A stretch of DNA of 64,000 bases from Treponema sp. Marseille-Q3903 (GTDB lineage Bacteria > Spirochaetota > Spirochaetia > Treponematales > Treponemataceae): NCBI RefSeq assembly GCF_014334335.1, contig NZ_JACSEU010000001.1:1426001-1490000 (forward strand). The letters are read 5' to 3'. Of this stretch, positions 16,940 to 24,740 are shown in pieces. Position 1 is the stretch's first letter, and every line of letters starts with the position of its first letter. The notes under the pieces were generated by a model that was given only the letters and a program-made list of their open reading frames with translations, did not search any database and was not told where the DNA came from. Both the position numbers and the translations under genes were made by a program.

Positions 16940-17419
16940 TCATTTTGAATATTTTTCCATCAGCGCCTTTTCTACTAACGGCGGAACCATCCTTGAAATA
17001 TCACCGCCAAACTTAGCTAGCTCTTTTATCGATGATGACTTCACAATTGCAAATTTTTCTTTTGACTGGAGCAATACAGTTTCAATCTCAGGATTTAAAT
17101 TCTGATTCATCAAGGCAAGCTCAAACTCGTATGCAAAATCATTAGACGACCTCACACCCCTTACAAGAACTTTTGCATTATTTTGCTTTGCATAATTCAC
17201 TATAAGACCTGTATATGCGTGAACCGAAACGTTTTTTATTGAAGAAACGAGTTCTTTTAGCATTGAAACCCTTTCTTCTTGTGTAAACATATATTTTTTA
17301 TCGGGATTGACAGAGACCACAACATCAACTTTTTCAAAAAGTTTTGCAGCACGGCTTATTATATCTAAATGTCCATTTGTAGGAGGATCAAATGACCCTG
17401 CAAAAACTGCTTTAATCAT
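16940..17419 (-). CDS. coaD: Phosphopantetheine adenylyltransferase
   Basis: Fourth step of coenzyme A synthesis: ATP plus 4'-phosphopantetheine gives dephospho-CoA. The 159 residues match the family length. The nucleotidyltransferase motif AGFSDPPTNGH-type start reads AVFAGSFDPPTNGHLDI, and the C-terminal signature SSSIKELAKFGGDIS is present. No Shine-Dalgarno is visible before the ATG. A -10-like TAAATT ends six bases upstream, so the message may be leaderless. It is divergent from the lipoprotein gene at 17474, with overlapping promoters. Confidence 0.94.
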   Translation of the reverse strand: MIKAVFAGSFDPPTNGHLDIISRAAKLFEKVDVVVSVNPDKKYMFTQEERVSMLKELVSSIKNVSVHAYTGLIVNYAKQNNAKVLVRGVRSSNDFAYEFELALMNQNLNPEIETVLLQSKEKFAIVKSSSIKELAKFGGDISRMVPPLVEKALMEKYSK

Positions 17420-17425
17420 AACAAG

Positions 17426-17454
17426 AATTTATCTTATTTGACGAAAACGGGCAA
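17426..17454 (-). promoter_or_regulatory. Putative coaD promoter
   Basis: On the minus strand TTGCCC (17454-17449), 17 bases, TAAATT (17431-17426), six bases, ATG. Each box matches four of six consensus positions. It overlaps the opposing promoter at 17438-17466. Confidence 0.35.
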
Positions 17455-17466
17455 TAGATGTAAACT
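17438..17466 (+). promoter_or_regulatory. Putative promoter of the lipoprotein gene
   Basis: TTGACG, 17 bases, TAAACT, then seven bases to the ATG at 17474. No ribosome-binding site fits between, so a leaderless transcript is predicted. Confidence 0.4.
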
Positions 17467-17473
17467 TCAATCT

Positions 17474-18094
17474 ATGGAAAAATTCAAATTTGCAATAGCT
17501 GCTATTATTTTGGGAATTAGTTTGATTTCATGCGGGACGACACCTGCAAATGAAAAAAAATCAAAGACAGAAGCGCCGAACATCAAAACAACTGCGGAGC
17601 AAAAAAAATCGCAAAATTTTGACGATGAAGTTGAGCTTGTCAACGATGAAGTTGGAACTGATGATGAAGAGTACAAACGTTCTACAAAAGAGCTTTCTAT
17701 GCAGGACACTGTAACAAAGAAAGAATTCAACGAAGACAAAACTGAAGTTTTAAGAATTATCGGCAAACTCCAAAAAATCATGGATGAAGAGAATGTTGAA
17801 GAATGGTTAAAATATATCGACCCTGCATCAAAAAGATATTATACAAATCCTGCAAACATCAGAGCGGCACAAAAAAAATTGCCTAACAAAGCAATTATCT
17901 TGAATGGAATTGGAGACTATTTTAAGTACGTTTTTATTCCTTCAAGAAAACGAAGCGAAGTAAAAGAAATCCGCTATATTTCTAAAACAAATATAAAAGC
18001 TGTAGATGTAAAAGAAAACGGAGGAATTATCGTTTATTATTACTTTGTCAAAATAAATAATAAATGGCTTGTTCAAATCCCTACTCTTAATTAG
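17474..18094 (+). CDS. Hypothetical lipoprotein, possibly NTF2-like fold
   Basis: Not recognised as a named family. The 206-residue product has a charged N-terminus, a hydrophobic stretch and a lipobox LISC with C20 as the lipid-modified cysteine, so it should be membrane-anchored on the periplasmic or surface side. After a low-complexity acidic linker (about 25-85) comes an alpha+beta region (about 95-206), with a helix followed by strand-like segments ending NNKWLVQIPTLN. This layout resembles NTF2-like or SnoaL-like domains. The ATG at 17474 is preferred because the lipoprotein signal begins there. A HEAT-like secreted protein follows from its own promoter. Confidence 0.7.
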   Translation: MEKFKFAIAAIILGISLISCGTTPANEKKSKTEAPNIKTTAEQKKSQNFDDEVELVNDEVGTDDEEYKRSTKELSMQDTVTKKEFNEDKTEVLRIIGKLQKIMDEENVEEWLKYIDPASKRYYTNPANIRAAQKKLPNKAIILNGIGDYFKYVFIPSRKRSEVKEIRYISKTNIKAVDVKENGGIIVYYYFVKINNKWLVQIPTLN

Positions 18095-18101
18095 TTTTAC
18101 A

Positions 18102-18130
18102 TTGATTTTTTGAACCCGATATTTTATAAT
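18102..18130 (+). promoter_or_regulatory. Sigma-70-type promoter of the HEAT-like protein gene
   Basis: TTGATT (18102-18107), a 17-base spacer and a perfect TATAAT (18125-18130). The start point would be near 18137. Confidence 0.7.
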
Positions 18131-18140
18131 AGATTGAATT

Positions 18141-18152
18141 GTTGTATACAAC
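18141..18152. promoter_or_regulatory. Perfect 12-base palindrome just after the predicted transcription start
   Basis: GTTGTATACAAC sits between the promoter at 18102-18130 and the GGAGGA ribosome-binding site. Its placement suits a repressor operator; no regulator is identified. Confidence 0.4.
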
Positions 18153-18163
18153 GGAGGAACCTT

Positions 18164-18949
18164 ATGTATATTTCTAAAAAAGTTTTGATTTCAACTTTTC
18201 TGATTTTATCATCAGTTTTTGTATTTGCTCAGGAACAAAAAGTTCAGAGTAAAAAAAATAGTGACAAAGAGGAAGAAACATCTGTAGAAAGCGAATATTT
18301 AACTGATGTTGATGGAGACATCATTATGACACTCGCAGAATCAGATGACTATGATAATAAACTCGTAGCTTTACAATATTTGCAAAGTGCTCTTGACGAA
18401 GGCAATACTTCCGATTCTGTTATTCAGGCGCTTGATAGGCTCGCAGGTGAAGGTATCACTTCGCAATCGAGAACAAAGGGAAGAGTTACAAACAATTTTC
18501 CTGAAATAAGACGTCAAGCTTGTTTATTGATGGCAAAAGTCCCTACTGAGCATACAAAGAACACTTTGATTTCAATTGCTGTCGCTGACAATGAACCGAT
18601 GGTAATCGCTGCTGCTGTAAAATCTCTCGGACAGATTGGAATAAACAACAATGATGAAACTGTTGAAGCGATTGCTTTTGCTAACAGACGCAATCAAGTT
18701 TTAAATCCGACAAGTTCACTTGCCCTTGAAGTTTTGAATGCTTTTGAGGCACTTGCAAATTCAACAGAGAACAGAAAAACAATGATAGATTCGATTTCAA
18801 GAATTTCTGTTGATTACCATTATGTTACGCCTGTTCGCCAGAAAGCATACAAACTTTTGAAATCTATTTCATCAAATGGAAACGGCGATAAGAAAAAGAA
18901 ATCTGAAAAAAAATCAAAATCTTCCGACTCTTCTGTCGTTGAAGAATAG
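18164..18949 (+). CDS. Secreted HEAT-repeat-like protein
   Basis: No specific family recognised. The 261 residues start with a signal peptide (about 1-21, ending FVFAQ), so the protein is exported. The body (about 45-240) is almost all helical, with repeated segments such as VIQALDRLAGEG, IRRQACLLMAKVP, VIAAAVKSLGQIG and LALEVLNAFEALA, a HEAT/armadillo-like pattern for protein-protein contact. The C-terminus is a Lys/Ser-rich tail. The ATG at 18164 has GGAGGA five bases upstream and its own promoter; a terminator follows, so it is monocistronic. A periplasmic scaffolding role is a guess. Confidence 0.72.
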   Translation: MYISKKVLISTFLILSSVFVFAQEQKVQSKKNSDKEEETSVESEYLTDVDGDIIMTLAESDDYDNKLVALQYLQSALDEGNTSDSVIQALDRLAGEGITSQSRTKGRVTNNFPEIRRQACLLMAKVPTEHTKNTLISIAVADNEPMVIAAAVKSLGQIGINNNDETVEAIAFANRRNQVLNPTSSLALEVLNAFEALANSTENRKTMIDSISRISVDYHYVTPVRQKAYKLLKSISSNGNGDKKKKSEKKSKSSDSSVVEE

Positions 18950-18979
18950 ATTAGATTCAAAATTATAATATTGTTTGAT

Positions 18980-19006
18980 TCCCGTGAGTTAATCACGGGA
19001 TTTTTT
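18980..19006 (+). terminator. Rho-independent terminator after the HEAT-like gene
   Basis: A perfect 8-bp stem (18980-18987 with 18993-19000), a 5-base loop and six T residues. Confidence 0.88.
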
Positions 19007-19028
19007 ATGTAAATAATGGAAATATATT

Positions 19029-19619
19029 ATGGAACCGATAATCCTCGCTTCTTCTTCACCTAGAAGGCAAGACATATTAAAAATGCTGAAAATCCCATTC
19101 AGGGTAATTATTCCAAACATAGACGAAACATTATCTACGGTAAAGGAGCCTGAACTCATACCAGAGGTTTTTGCGCGTGAAAAAATTTCTGCTGTGATAC
19201 ATTCTCTCCCCTCAGGTCAGGAGATTCCATGGATTTTGGGCGCAGACACTGTGATTGTCTTTGAAGGAAAAATTTTCGGAAAACCGCAATCTCATCAGCA
19301 GGCTATAGAGTATCTAAGTCAATTGCAAGGTAAAAAACATACTGTTGTAACTGCAATTGTTTTGTATAATGGCAGGGTTCGCGAAATTTCAAGCAGAATC
19401 TGTAAAACTGATATAACTTTTTCACCTATGTCTCAACAGGAAATAGAATGGTATGCAGAGACAGGAGAATGGCATGGAGCTGCCGGCGGATATCGTATTC
19501 AAAGTCTCGCATCGTGTTTTGTAAGCAAAATAGAAGGTTCATATTCTGGAGCAGTAGGATTGCCTGTTTTTGAACTTTATGATATATTGAAAGAACAAGG
19601 TTATTCTATTTTAGAATAG
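19029..19619 (+). CDS. maf: Maf-family nucleoside triphosphate pyrophosphatase
   Basis: House-cleaning enzyme that hydrolyses dTTP/UTP or modified nucleotides to monophosphates. The 196 residues have the N-terminal motif LASSSPRRQDIL, the catalytic segment ILGADTVIVF, GKPQSHQQA and GKKHTVVTAI, all standard for Maf. The late segment GAAGGYRIQ is where Maf subfamilies differ; it fits the dTTP/UTP type (YhdE-like) better than the YceF type. It stands alone between a terminator and the rpsB leader. Confidence 0.93.
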   Translation: MEPIILASSSPRRQDILKMLKIPFRVIIPNIDETLSTVKEPELIPEVFAREKISAVIHSLPSGQEIPWILGADTVIVFEGKIFGKPQSHQQAIEYLSQLQGKKHTVVTAIVLYNGRVREISSRICKTDITFSPMSQQEIEWYAETGEWHGAAGGYRIQSLASCFVSKIEGSYSGAVGLPVFELYDILKEQGYSILE

Positions 19620-19750
19620 CTTTGAAAATCGGTTAAACAAAATCTGTGATTCTGCTTAACCGTAATCCTCCGGCCCGTATGGGTACGAGAAATAGAGTTT
19701 GGTGGTATATTCTATACGATTAAAAGAATTTACCCGTGAAGGAGTTACTC
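19620..19750 (+). promoter_or_regulatory. Leader region of rpsB-tsf
   Basis: This stretch holds a 7-bp inverted repeat (19630-19636 with 19656-19662), a small CCC-GTAT-GGG hairpin (19674-19683) and a palindrome at 19705-19717. No clear promoter could be assigned. An autoregulatory S2-binding leader is possible but unproven; GAAGGAG before the ATG is clear. Confidence 0.3.
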
Positions 19751-20617
19751 ATGGCAGTAGTAACAATGAAAAACCTTTTGGAATCCGGAGTTCACTTCGG
19801 ACATCAGGTAAGACGTTGGGATCCACGTATGAAGAAGTATATCTTCGCAGAACGCAATGGAATCCACATTATCGATTTGCAGAAAACAATTGCTGCAATC
19901 AAAGACGGCTATGATGAAGTACGCAGAGTTACTGCATCAGGCAAATCAGTTCTATTTGTAGGAACTAAAAAACAGGCACAGCAAGCTGTACAAAAAGAAG
20001 CTGAGCGCTGTGGAATGTATTACGTAAACAACCGCTGGCTTGGTGGTATGCTTACAAACTTCTCTACAATCAAAAAATCACTTCAACGCCTAAAAAAAAT
20101 CGAAAAGATGGAAATTGACGGCACTTTTGAAAATCTTACAAAAAAAGAAGTAGCAGCTTTACTTAAAGAAAAAAGCAAGCTCGAAAAAAACCTTGGCGGT
20201 ATAAAAGAAATGAAAGAGCTGCCGGGTGTTCTCTTTGTTATCGATACGCACAAAGAACAGCTCGCAGTTGCTGAAGCTCGCAGAATGGGTATTCCTATCA
20301 TCGCCGTCGTTGATACAAACTGTAACCCAGAAGGAATCGACTTCCCTATTCCGGGCAACGATGACGCTATCCGCGCAATTTCACTGTTTACTTCAATTAT
20401 CGCTAACGCTGTAATTGAATCTGACAATGAAGCAGGTCTCAAGATTCTCGAAAACTTGAACGATGAAGAAGAAGTTACAACGGATGCAGCAGTTAAGAAT
20501 GAAGACGAAGAAATAGTAGACTATTCTAACTACCAGCCGACAGAAGTAAAAGAAGAAGATGTAGAAGCTGATGAAAAAGACAGCCTCGTCGATGAAGATA
20601 GGATTTATAAGGATTAA
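19751..20617 (+). CDS. rpsB: 30S ribosomal protein S2
   Basis: Small-subunit ribosomal protein of 288 residues. The N-terminus [19 protein letters not shown] and the motifs [11 protein letters not shown] and [12 protein letters not shown] are diagnostic. It has a longer acidic C-terminal tail (from about 235) than E. coli S2 (241 residues). The start at 19751 is set by GAAGGAG seven to thirteen bases upstream. tsf follows after two bases, the usual rpsB-tsf pair. Confidence 0.97.
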   Translation: MAVVTMKNLLESGVHFGHQVRRWDPRMKKYIFAERNGIHIIDLQKTIAAIKDGYDEVRRVTASGKSVLFVGTKKQAQQAVQKEAERCGMYYVNNRWLGGMLTNFSTIKKSLQRLKKIEKMEIDGTFENLTKKEVAALLKEKSKLEKNLGGIKEMKELPGVLFVIDTHKEQLAVAEARRMGIPIIAVVDTNCNPEGIDFPIPGNDDAIRAISLFTSIIANAVIESDNEAGLKILENLNDEEEVTTDAAVKNEDEEIVDYSNYQPTEVKEEDVEADEKDSLVDEDRIYKD

Positions 20618-20619
20618 TT

Positions 20620-21453
20620 ATGGCAATTACAGCAGCTGACGTAAAGGCACTCAGAGAAAAAACAGGTGCCGGCATGATGGAATGCAAAAAAGCCCTTACA
20701 GAATGTAACGGTGACAGTGCAGAAGCAGAAAAATATCTTAAAGAAAAAGGACTTGCAGCAGTAGCAAAACGTTCAGAACGAGCAACAACAGAAGGTCGCT
20801 TGTTCATCCGTCAGGACGGAAACAAAATTTACGTTGTTGAACTGACATGCGAAACTGACTTTGTCGCTAAAAACGCAGATTTCATTGCACTTGGTGAAAA
20901 GATGCTCGATGTAATAATTGCAAAAGGTTACACATCAGTTTCTGACGAACTAAAAGCAATGATGGAAGACCTTGCAGTAAAAATTCGAGAGAACATGGCT
21001 GTTTCTAAAGTAGAAGTTATTGAAATCCCTGAGAATTCAGTTGGTTCATTCTACATTCACTCAGATAAAAAGACAGGTGCAGTTGTGGTGATTTCAGGTT
21101 CAACTTCTGATGCAGTAAAAACATTTGCGTATGATTGTTGTCTTCACATTGCAGCATTTACCCCGTCTTACATATCTAAAAAAGATGTTCCACAGTCTTA
21201 CATTGATGAACAAAAAGAAATCTTCAAAGCACAGATGGATCAGGACGAAAAGATGGCTTCAAAACCTGAAAACGTGAAAGAAGGCATTTTGATTGGTAAA
21301 ATCAACAAGCACCTTGCTGAAATCTGTTTTGAAGACCAGATGTTTGTAAAAGATGACAAAAAAACAGTTATTGCAAAGATTGCAGAAGTTGGAAAAGAAA
21401 ACGGTGCAACTCTGAAATTTATAACTGCAAAACTTTTTGTGCTTGGGAAATAA
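20620..21453 (+). CDS. tsf: Elongation factor Ts
   Basis: Nucleotide exchange factor for EF-Tu. The 277 residues begin with the UBA-like domain (VKALREKTGAGMMECKKAL) and contain the EF-Tu contact motif TCETDFVAKN. The ribosome-binding site (AAGGA) lies within the rpsB end, so the two are translationally coupled. A hairpin with T-rich flank follows and probably ends the rpsB-tsf transcript. Confidence 0.97.
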   Translation: MAITAADVKALREKTGAGMMECKKALTECNGDSAEAEKYLKEKGLAAVAKRSERATTEGRLFIRQDGNKIYVVELTCETDFVAKNADFIALGEKMLDVIIAKGYTSVSDELKAMMEDLAVKIRENMAVSKVEVIEIPENSVGSFYIHSDKKTGAVVVISGSTSDAVKTFAYDCCLHIAAFTPSYISKKDVPQSYIDEQKEIFKAQMDQDEKMASKPENVKEGILIGKINKHLAEICFEDQMFVKDDKKTVIAKIAEVGKENGATLKFITAKLFVLGK

Positions 21454-21463
21454 TTAAATACTG

Positions 21464-21500
21464 AAGCTGTCCGAAAATTTGTTTTTTGGACAGCTTTCTT
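21464..21500 (+). terminator. Terminator after tsf
   Basis: A 9-bp stem (21464-21472 with 21488-21496), extended inward by A-T pairs, is followed by TTCTT. It may allow partial read-through into frr. Confidence 0.72.
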
Positions 21501-21525
21501 AATTTATACAAATCAGGAGACCAAT

Positions 21526-22068
21526 ATGGCAGAAACTAACGAAGTACGCATGGAAAAAACAATCGCTTCATTAAAAGATTCATTCAATACAATCAGAACC
21601 GGACGTGCCAATGCTGCAATTTTTGATAAGGTACGTGTAGATTACTATGGCACAAAATCGCCTCTCAATCAGGTTGCTTCAATTGCAATTCCCGAAGCAC
21701 GTTCTGTCATCATTACTCCGTTCGATAAATCTCTTATAGGTGAAATTGAAAAAGCTATTCAAGTTGCAGATCTTGGATTTAACCCGTCAAACGATGGAAA
21801 AGTAATCCGTATCGCAATTCCTCCTCTTACAGCAGATCGTCGTAAAGAACTAGTAAAACAGGCTAAGACAATTGCAGAAAACAGCCGAACAGCAATCCGC
21901 AACATCCGCCGAGACGGCAACGACGACCTTAAAAAACAGGAAAAATCTGGAGAGCTTACGGAAGATGGACTTAAGGCTGAAACTGATAAACTTCAAAAAT
22001 TGACAGATAAATATATCGATGAGATCAACAAAATTTACGATGCAAAAGAAAAGGAAATATTAAACTGA
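21526..22068 (+). CDS. frr: Ribosome recycling factor
   Basis: Splits post-termination ribosomes together with EF-G. The 180-residue length is typical. Family motifs include SFNTIRTGRANAAIFD, the central PFDKSLIGEIEKAI and the C-terminal helix with EDGLKAETDKLQKLTDKYI. CAGGAG precedes the ATG at 21526. uppS follows after six bases, in the widespread frr-uppS-cdsA-dxr-rseP order. Confidence 0.97.
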   Translation: MAETNEVRMEKTIASLKDSFNTIRTGRANAAIFDKVRVDYYGTKSPLNQVASIAIPEARSVIITPFDKSLIGEIEKAIQVADLGFNPSNDGKVIRIAIPPLTADRRKELVKQAKTIAENSRTAIRNIRRDGNDDLKKQEKSGELTEDGLKAETDKLQKLTDKYIDEINKIYDAKEKEILN

Positions 22069-22074
22069 TTTTCT

Positions 22075-22779
22075 ATGTCTATCGATAAACAAAATCTTCC
22101 GCTGCATGTCGCAATTACAATGGACGGCAACGGAAGATGGGCTCAAGCAAAGAATCTACCGCGAACTTCTGGTCACAACGAAGGTCTTCATGTTGCAAAA
22201 CGAATTGTAAAAGCTTCATCAGACCTTGGTATAAAATTTTTGACTCTGTATGTTTTTTCTACAGAAAACTGGAAACGTGCCCAGCAGGAAGTCGGATTTC
22301 TCATGAATCTTATTCACTCACATCTGTGCGGTGAACTAAACTTTTACAAAAAAAATAAAATTAAAATCAACCATATCGGTGATTTTAAAGGGTTGCCGGA
22401 ATCTGTTCAAAAAGATATAGCAAAAGCGATAGAGGATACTAAGGATTTTACAGGAATGACTGTAAACCTCGCAATAAACTACGGCGGCAGAAATGAGATT
22501 GTACGCGGAATAAAAAAAATCGTCGACAACAATATAAAATCGGAAAATATAGATGAAAAACTTGTCTCTCAGTATATGGATATGCCAGAGTCTCCAGATG
22601 TTGATCTTTTAATTCGCACCGGCGGAGAGAAACGATTGAGCAATTATCTGTTATGGCACATACCGTACGCTGAGCAAGTTTATACAGATACTTTGTGGCC
22701 TGATTATTCAAATGAAGAATTTTATTCAAATATAGAAATTTTCCAACACAGAAACAGACGGTTTGGTGCTGAAAAATAA
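22075..22779 (+). CDS. uppS: Undecaprenyl diphosphate synthase
   Basis: Cis-prenyltransferase that builds the C55 lipid carrier for peptidoglycan and surface-polysaccharide precursors, so it indirectly supplies the WbaP-type enzyme encoded at 48443. In 234 residues are the catalytic motif MDGNGRW (D17), then SGHNEG, STENWKR and the late RTGGEKRLSNYLLW. That last motif usually reads RTSGE; Gly replaces Ser here. Length is normal to slightly short. Confidence 0.95.
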   Translation: MSIDKQNLPLHVAITMDGNGRWAQAKNLPRTSGHNEGLHVAKRIVKASSDLGIKFLTLYVFSTENWKRAQQEVGFLMNLIHSHLCGELNFYKKNKIKINHIGDFKGLPESVQKDIAKAIEDTKDFTGMTVNLAINYGGRNEIVRGIKKIVDNNIKSENIDEKLVSQYMDMPESPDVDLLIRTGGEKRLSNYLLWHIPYAEQVYTDTLWPDYSNEEFYSNIEIFQHRNRRFGAEK

Positions 22780-22806
22780 ACGATGAAATTCAAAAGGAAT
22801 TGGTTT

Positions 22807-23643
22807 ATGTCAAAAACATTGAAAAGATTATTAACATTTTTTATCGGTGTACCGTTGGTGCTCTCACTTGTATATGTTAATTTTATGTACCATCTGCCGT
22901 TGCAAATTGTCATTGGAATTTTTGCAGTTTTAGGTGCAAGTGAATTCCACGACATGCTTTCACAAAAATATAAATTGTTTTCAAAAGAAATAGTTTTGAT
23001 TCTTGTTGCATTGCTTCCTTTTTCTTCATACATATTTACTTTGGCAGGTCTTTCTTTTGATGTTACACAATGGTTTTTTGTTTTTGAAATCATTTTTTTG
23101 ATGGCTTTTGAATGTTTTTCTCAAAAATCGTTTGAACAATCATCTTCTAAAATCGCATTTTCACTTTTGATAGTTTTTTATACAGGATTTTTGCTTACAT
23201 TCCTTTCGAGAATGGCATTGTTAGAAAATTCAAGATATGTGATTTCACTGTTCTTAGTTTATGTATTTATGTGTGATTCTTTTGCATGGTTTTTCGGTAT
23301 TTTATTTGGTAAAGGAACGCGCGGAGTTGTCGCTGCAAGCCCGAACAAAAGCGTTGTAGGATTCGCAGGTGGAATCGTATGTGCTACAGGCTGTGGGTTA
23401 TTGTTTAAAGTTTTTTTCCCATCAATCTTTGATGTACCGTATCTGAATCTCATCATTCTAGGAATTTTTACTTCTTTGGCTGGCATTTCTGGCGACCTTG
23501 TTGAATCTGTCTTCAAACGTTCGTGTGAAGTAAAAGACAGTGGAAATTTGATTCCGGGTCGCGGTGGAGTGCTCGATTCAATCGACTCGATTTTAGTTGC
23601 AGGACCGATTTTCTATATCGGTTATAATTTTTTGATAAAATAA
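22807..23643 (+). CDS. cdsA: Phosphatidate cytidylyltransferase
   Basis: Makes CDP-diacylglycerol from phosphatidate and CTP, feeding phospholipid synthesis. The protein is a polytopic membrane protein with about eight hydrophobic segments. The C-terminal family signature is present as ESVFKRSCEVKDSGNLIPGR followed by GGVLDSIDSI, containing the metal-binding Asp residues. The ATG at 22807 is preferred because AAAGGA lies nine bases before it. An upstream ATG at 22783, three bases after the uppS stop, has no such site and would add eight residues. The product has 278 residues. Confidence 0.92.
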   Translation: MSKTLKRLLTFFIGVPLVLSLVYVNFMYHLPLQIVIGIFAVLGASEFHDMLSQKYKLFSKEIVLILVALLPFSSYIFTLAGLSFDVTQWFFVFEIIFLMAFECFSQKSFEQSSSKIAFSLLIVFYTGFLLTFLSRMALLENSRYVISLFLVYVFMCDSFAWFFGILFGKGTRGVVAASPNKSVVGFAGGIVCATGCGLLFKVFFPSIFDVPYLNLIILGIFTSLAGISGDLVESVFKRSCEVKDSGNLIPGRGGVLDSIDSILVAGPIFYIGYNFLIK

Positions 23644-23651
23644 ACAGGATT

Positions 23652-24740
23652 ATGAAAAAAGTTTTAGTTCTCGGCTGTACTGGTTCAATTGGAACAAATG
23701 CACTAAAAATAGCAGACAACATGCCTGAAGATTTTTCAGTATGTGGGCTTCAGGCTAATTTAAATGAAAAAAAACTCGCAGAATTGAGCAAAAAATACAA
23801 TTGCCCTTCTCTGCTTACTTCAAAAGACAGCTCTCAAGCGGCATTCCAAAAACTTATAGAGCAGTCAAAACCTGACATAGTCGTAAATGGAATTGCAGGA
23901 AGCGCAGGCCTTCTTCCATCTAAAGTCACACTCCAAAATGGAATAGACCTTGCGTTGGCAAATAAAGAGACAATCGTCATGGCAGGTCTACTTATAAAAG
24001 AATTAGCGCAATCTAAAAATGCAAAAATTCTTCCTGTAGATTCAGAGCATTCTGCAATTTTTAATCTTGTTGAAAAGATTGGAAAAAAGAATATATCTAA
24101 AATAATAATCACGGCGAGCGGCGGCCCATTTAGAAATTACACAAAGCAGCAGCTTGAAAACGTCACACTTGAGCAGGCTCTAAATCACCCTACTTGGAAA
24201 ATGGGTCCTAAGATTACTGTCGATTCATCTACGTTGGCAAATAAAGGGCTTGAAGTTATAGAAGCCGCCTTTTTGTTTGATGTAAACGCAGATCAAATTG
24301 AAGTCGTAGTTCATCCTCAAAGCTTGGTTCATTCTTTAGTCAGAGCGAACGACGGAATGCTTTATGCTCAGATTTCCGACCCTGATATGAAACATCCGAT
24401 TTTCAGTGCGCTTACTTGGCCTGAAAATAAAAAAACATACCTGCCGCCTTTTGACCTTTTTGATAAGGAAATGACTTTTTTTAAGGCAAGGACAGATGAT
24501 TTTCCTTTGCTTGATTATGCCTTTGAATGTGTAAAACTTAAAAACTGTTATCCTGTCGCTTTTAATGCGGCAAATGAAGTTGCAGTTCACGCATTTTTAG
24601 ACGGAAAGATCAAATATACGAAGATTGCAAAAATTGTCAGAAGCGTGCTTGATAAAGACTGGAATATAAGGCTTGATTCTTTTGAGACTGTTTTTGAATT
24701 AGATAAAAAAGCGCGCAAAATTGCCACGGAGTTGATATGA
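23652..24740 (+). CDS. dxr: 1-deoxy-D-xylulose 5-phosphate reductoisomerase
   Basis: Second step of the MEP isoprenoid pathway, NADPH-dependent. The N-terminal nucleotide motif is VLGCTGSIGTNAL, followed by ALANKETIVMAG, the metal-binding PVDSEHSAIFN, ASGGPFRN and TVDSSTLANKGLE. At 362 residues it is somewhat shorter than the usual 385-400. ispG, a later step of the same pathway, lies at 52656. CAGGA precedes the ATG. The last four bases overlap the rseP start. Confidence 0.95.
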   Translation: MKKVLVLGCTGSIGTNALKIADNMPEDFSVCGLQANLNEKKLAELSKKYNCPSLLTSKDSSQAAFQKLIEQSKPDIVVNGIAGSAGLLPSKVTLQNGIDLALANKETIVMAGLLIKELAQSKNAKILPVDSEHSAIFNLVEKIGKKNISKIIITASGGPFRNYTKQQLENVTLEQALNHPTWKMGPKITVDSSTLANKGLEVIEAAFLFDVNADQIEVVVHPQSLVHSLVRANDGMLYAQISDPDMKHPIFSALTWPENKKTYLPPFDLFDKEMTFFKARTDDFPLLDYAFECVKLKNCYPVAFNAANEVAVHAFLDGKIKYTKIAKIVRSVLDKDWNIRLDSFETVFELDKKARKIATELI

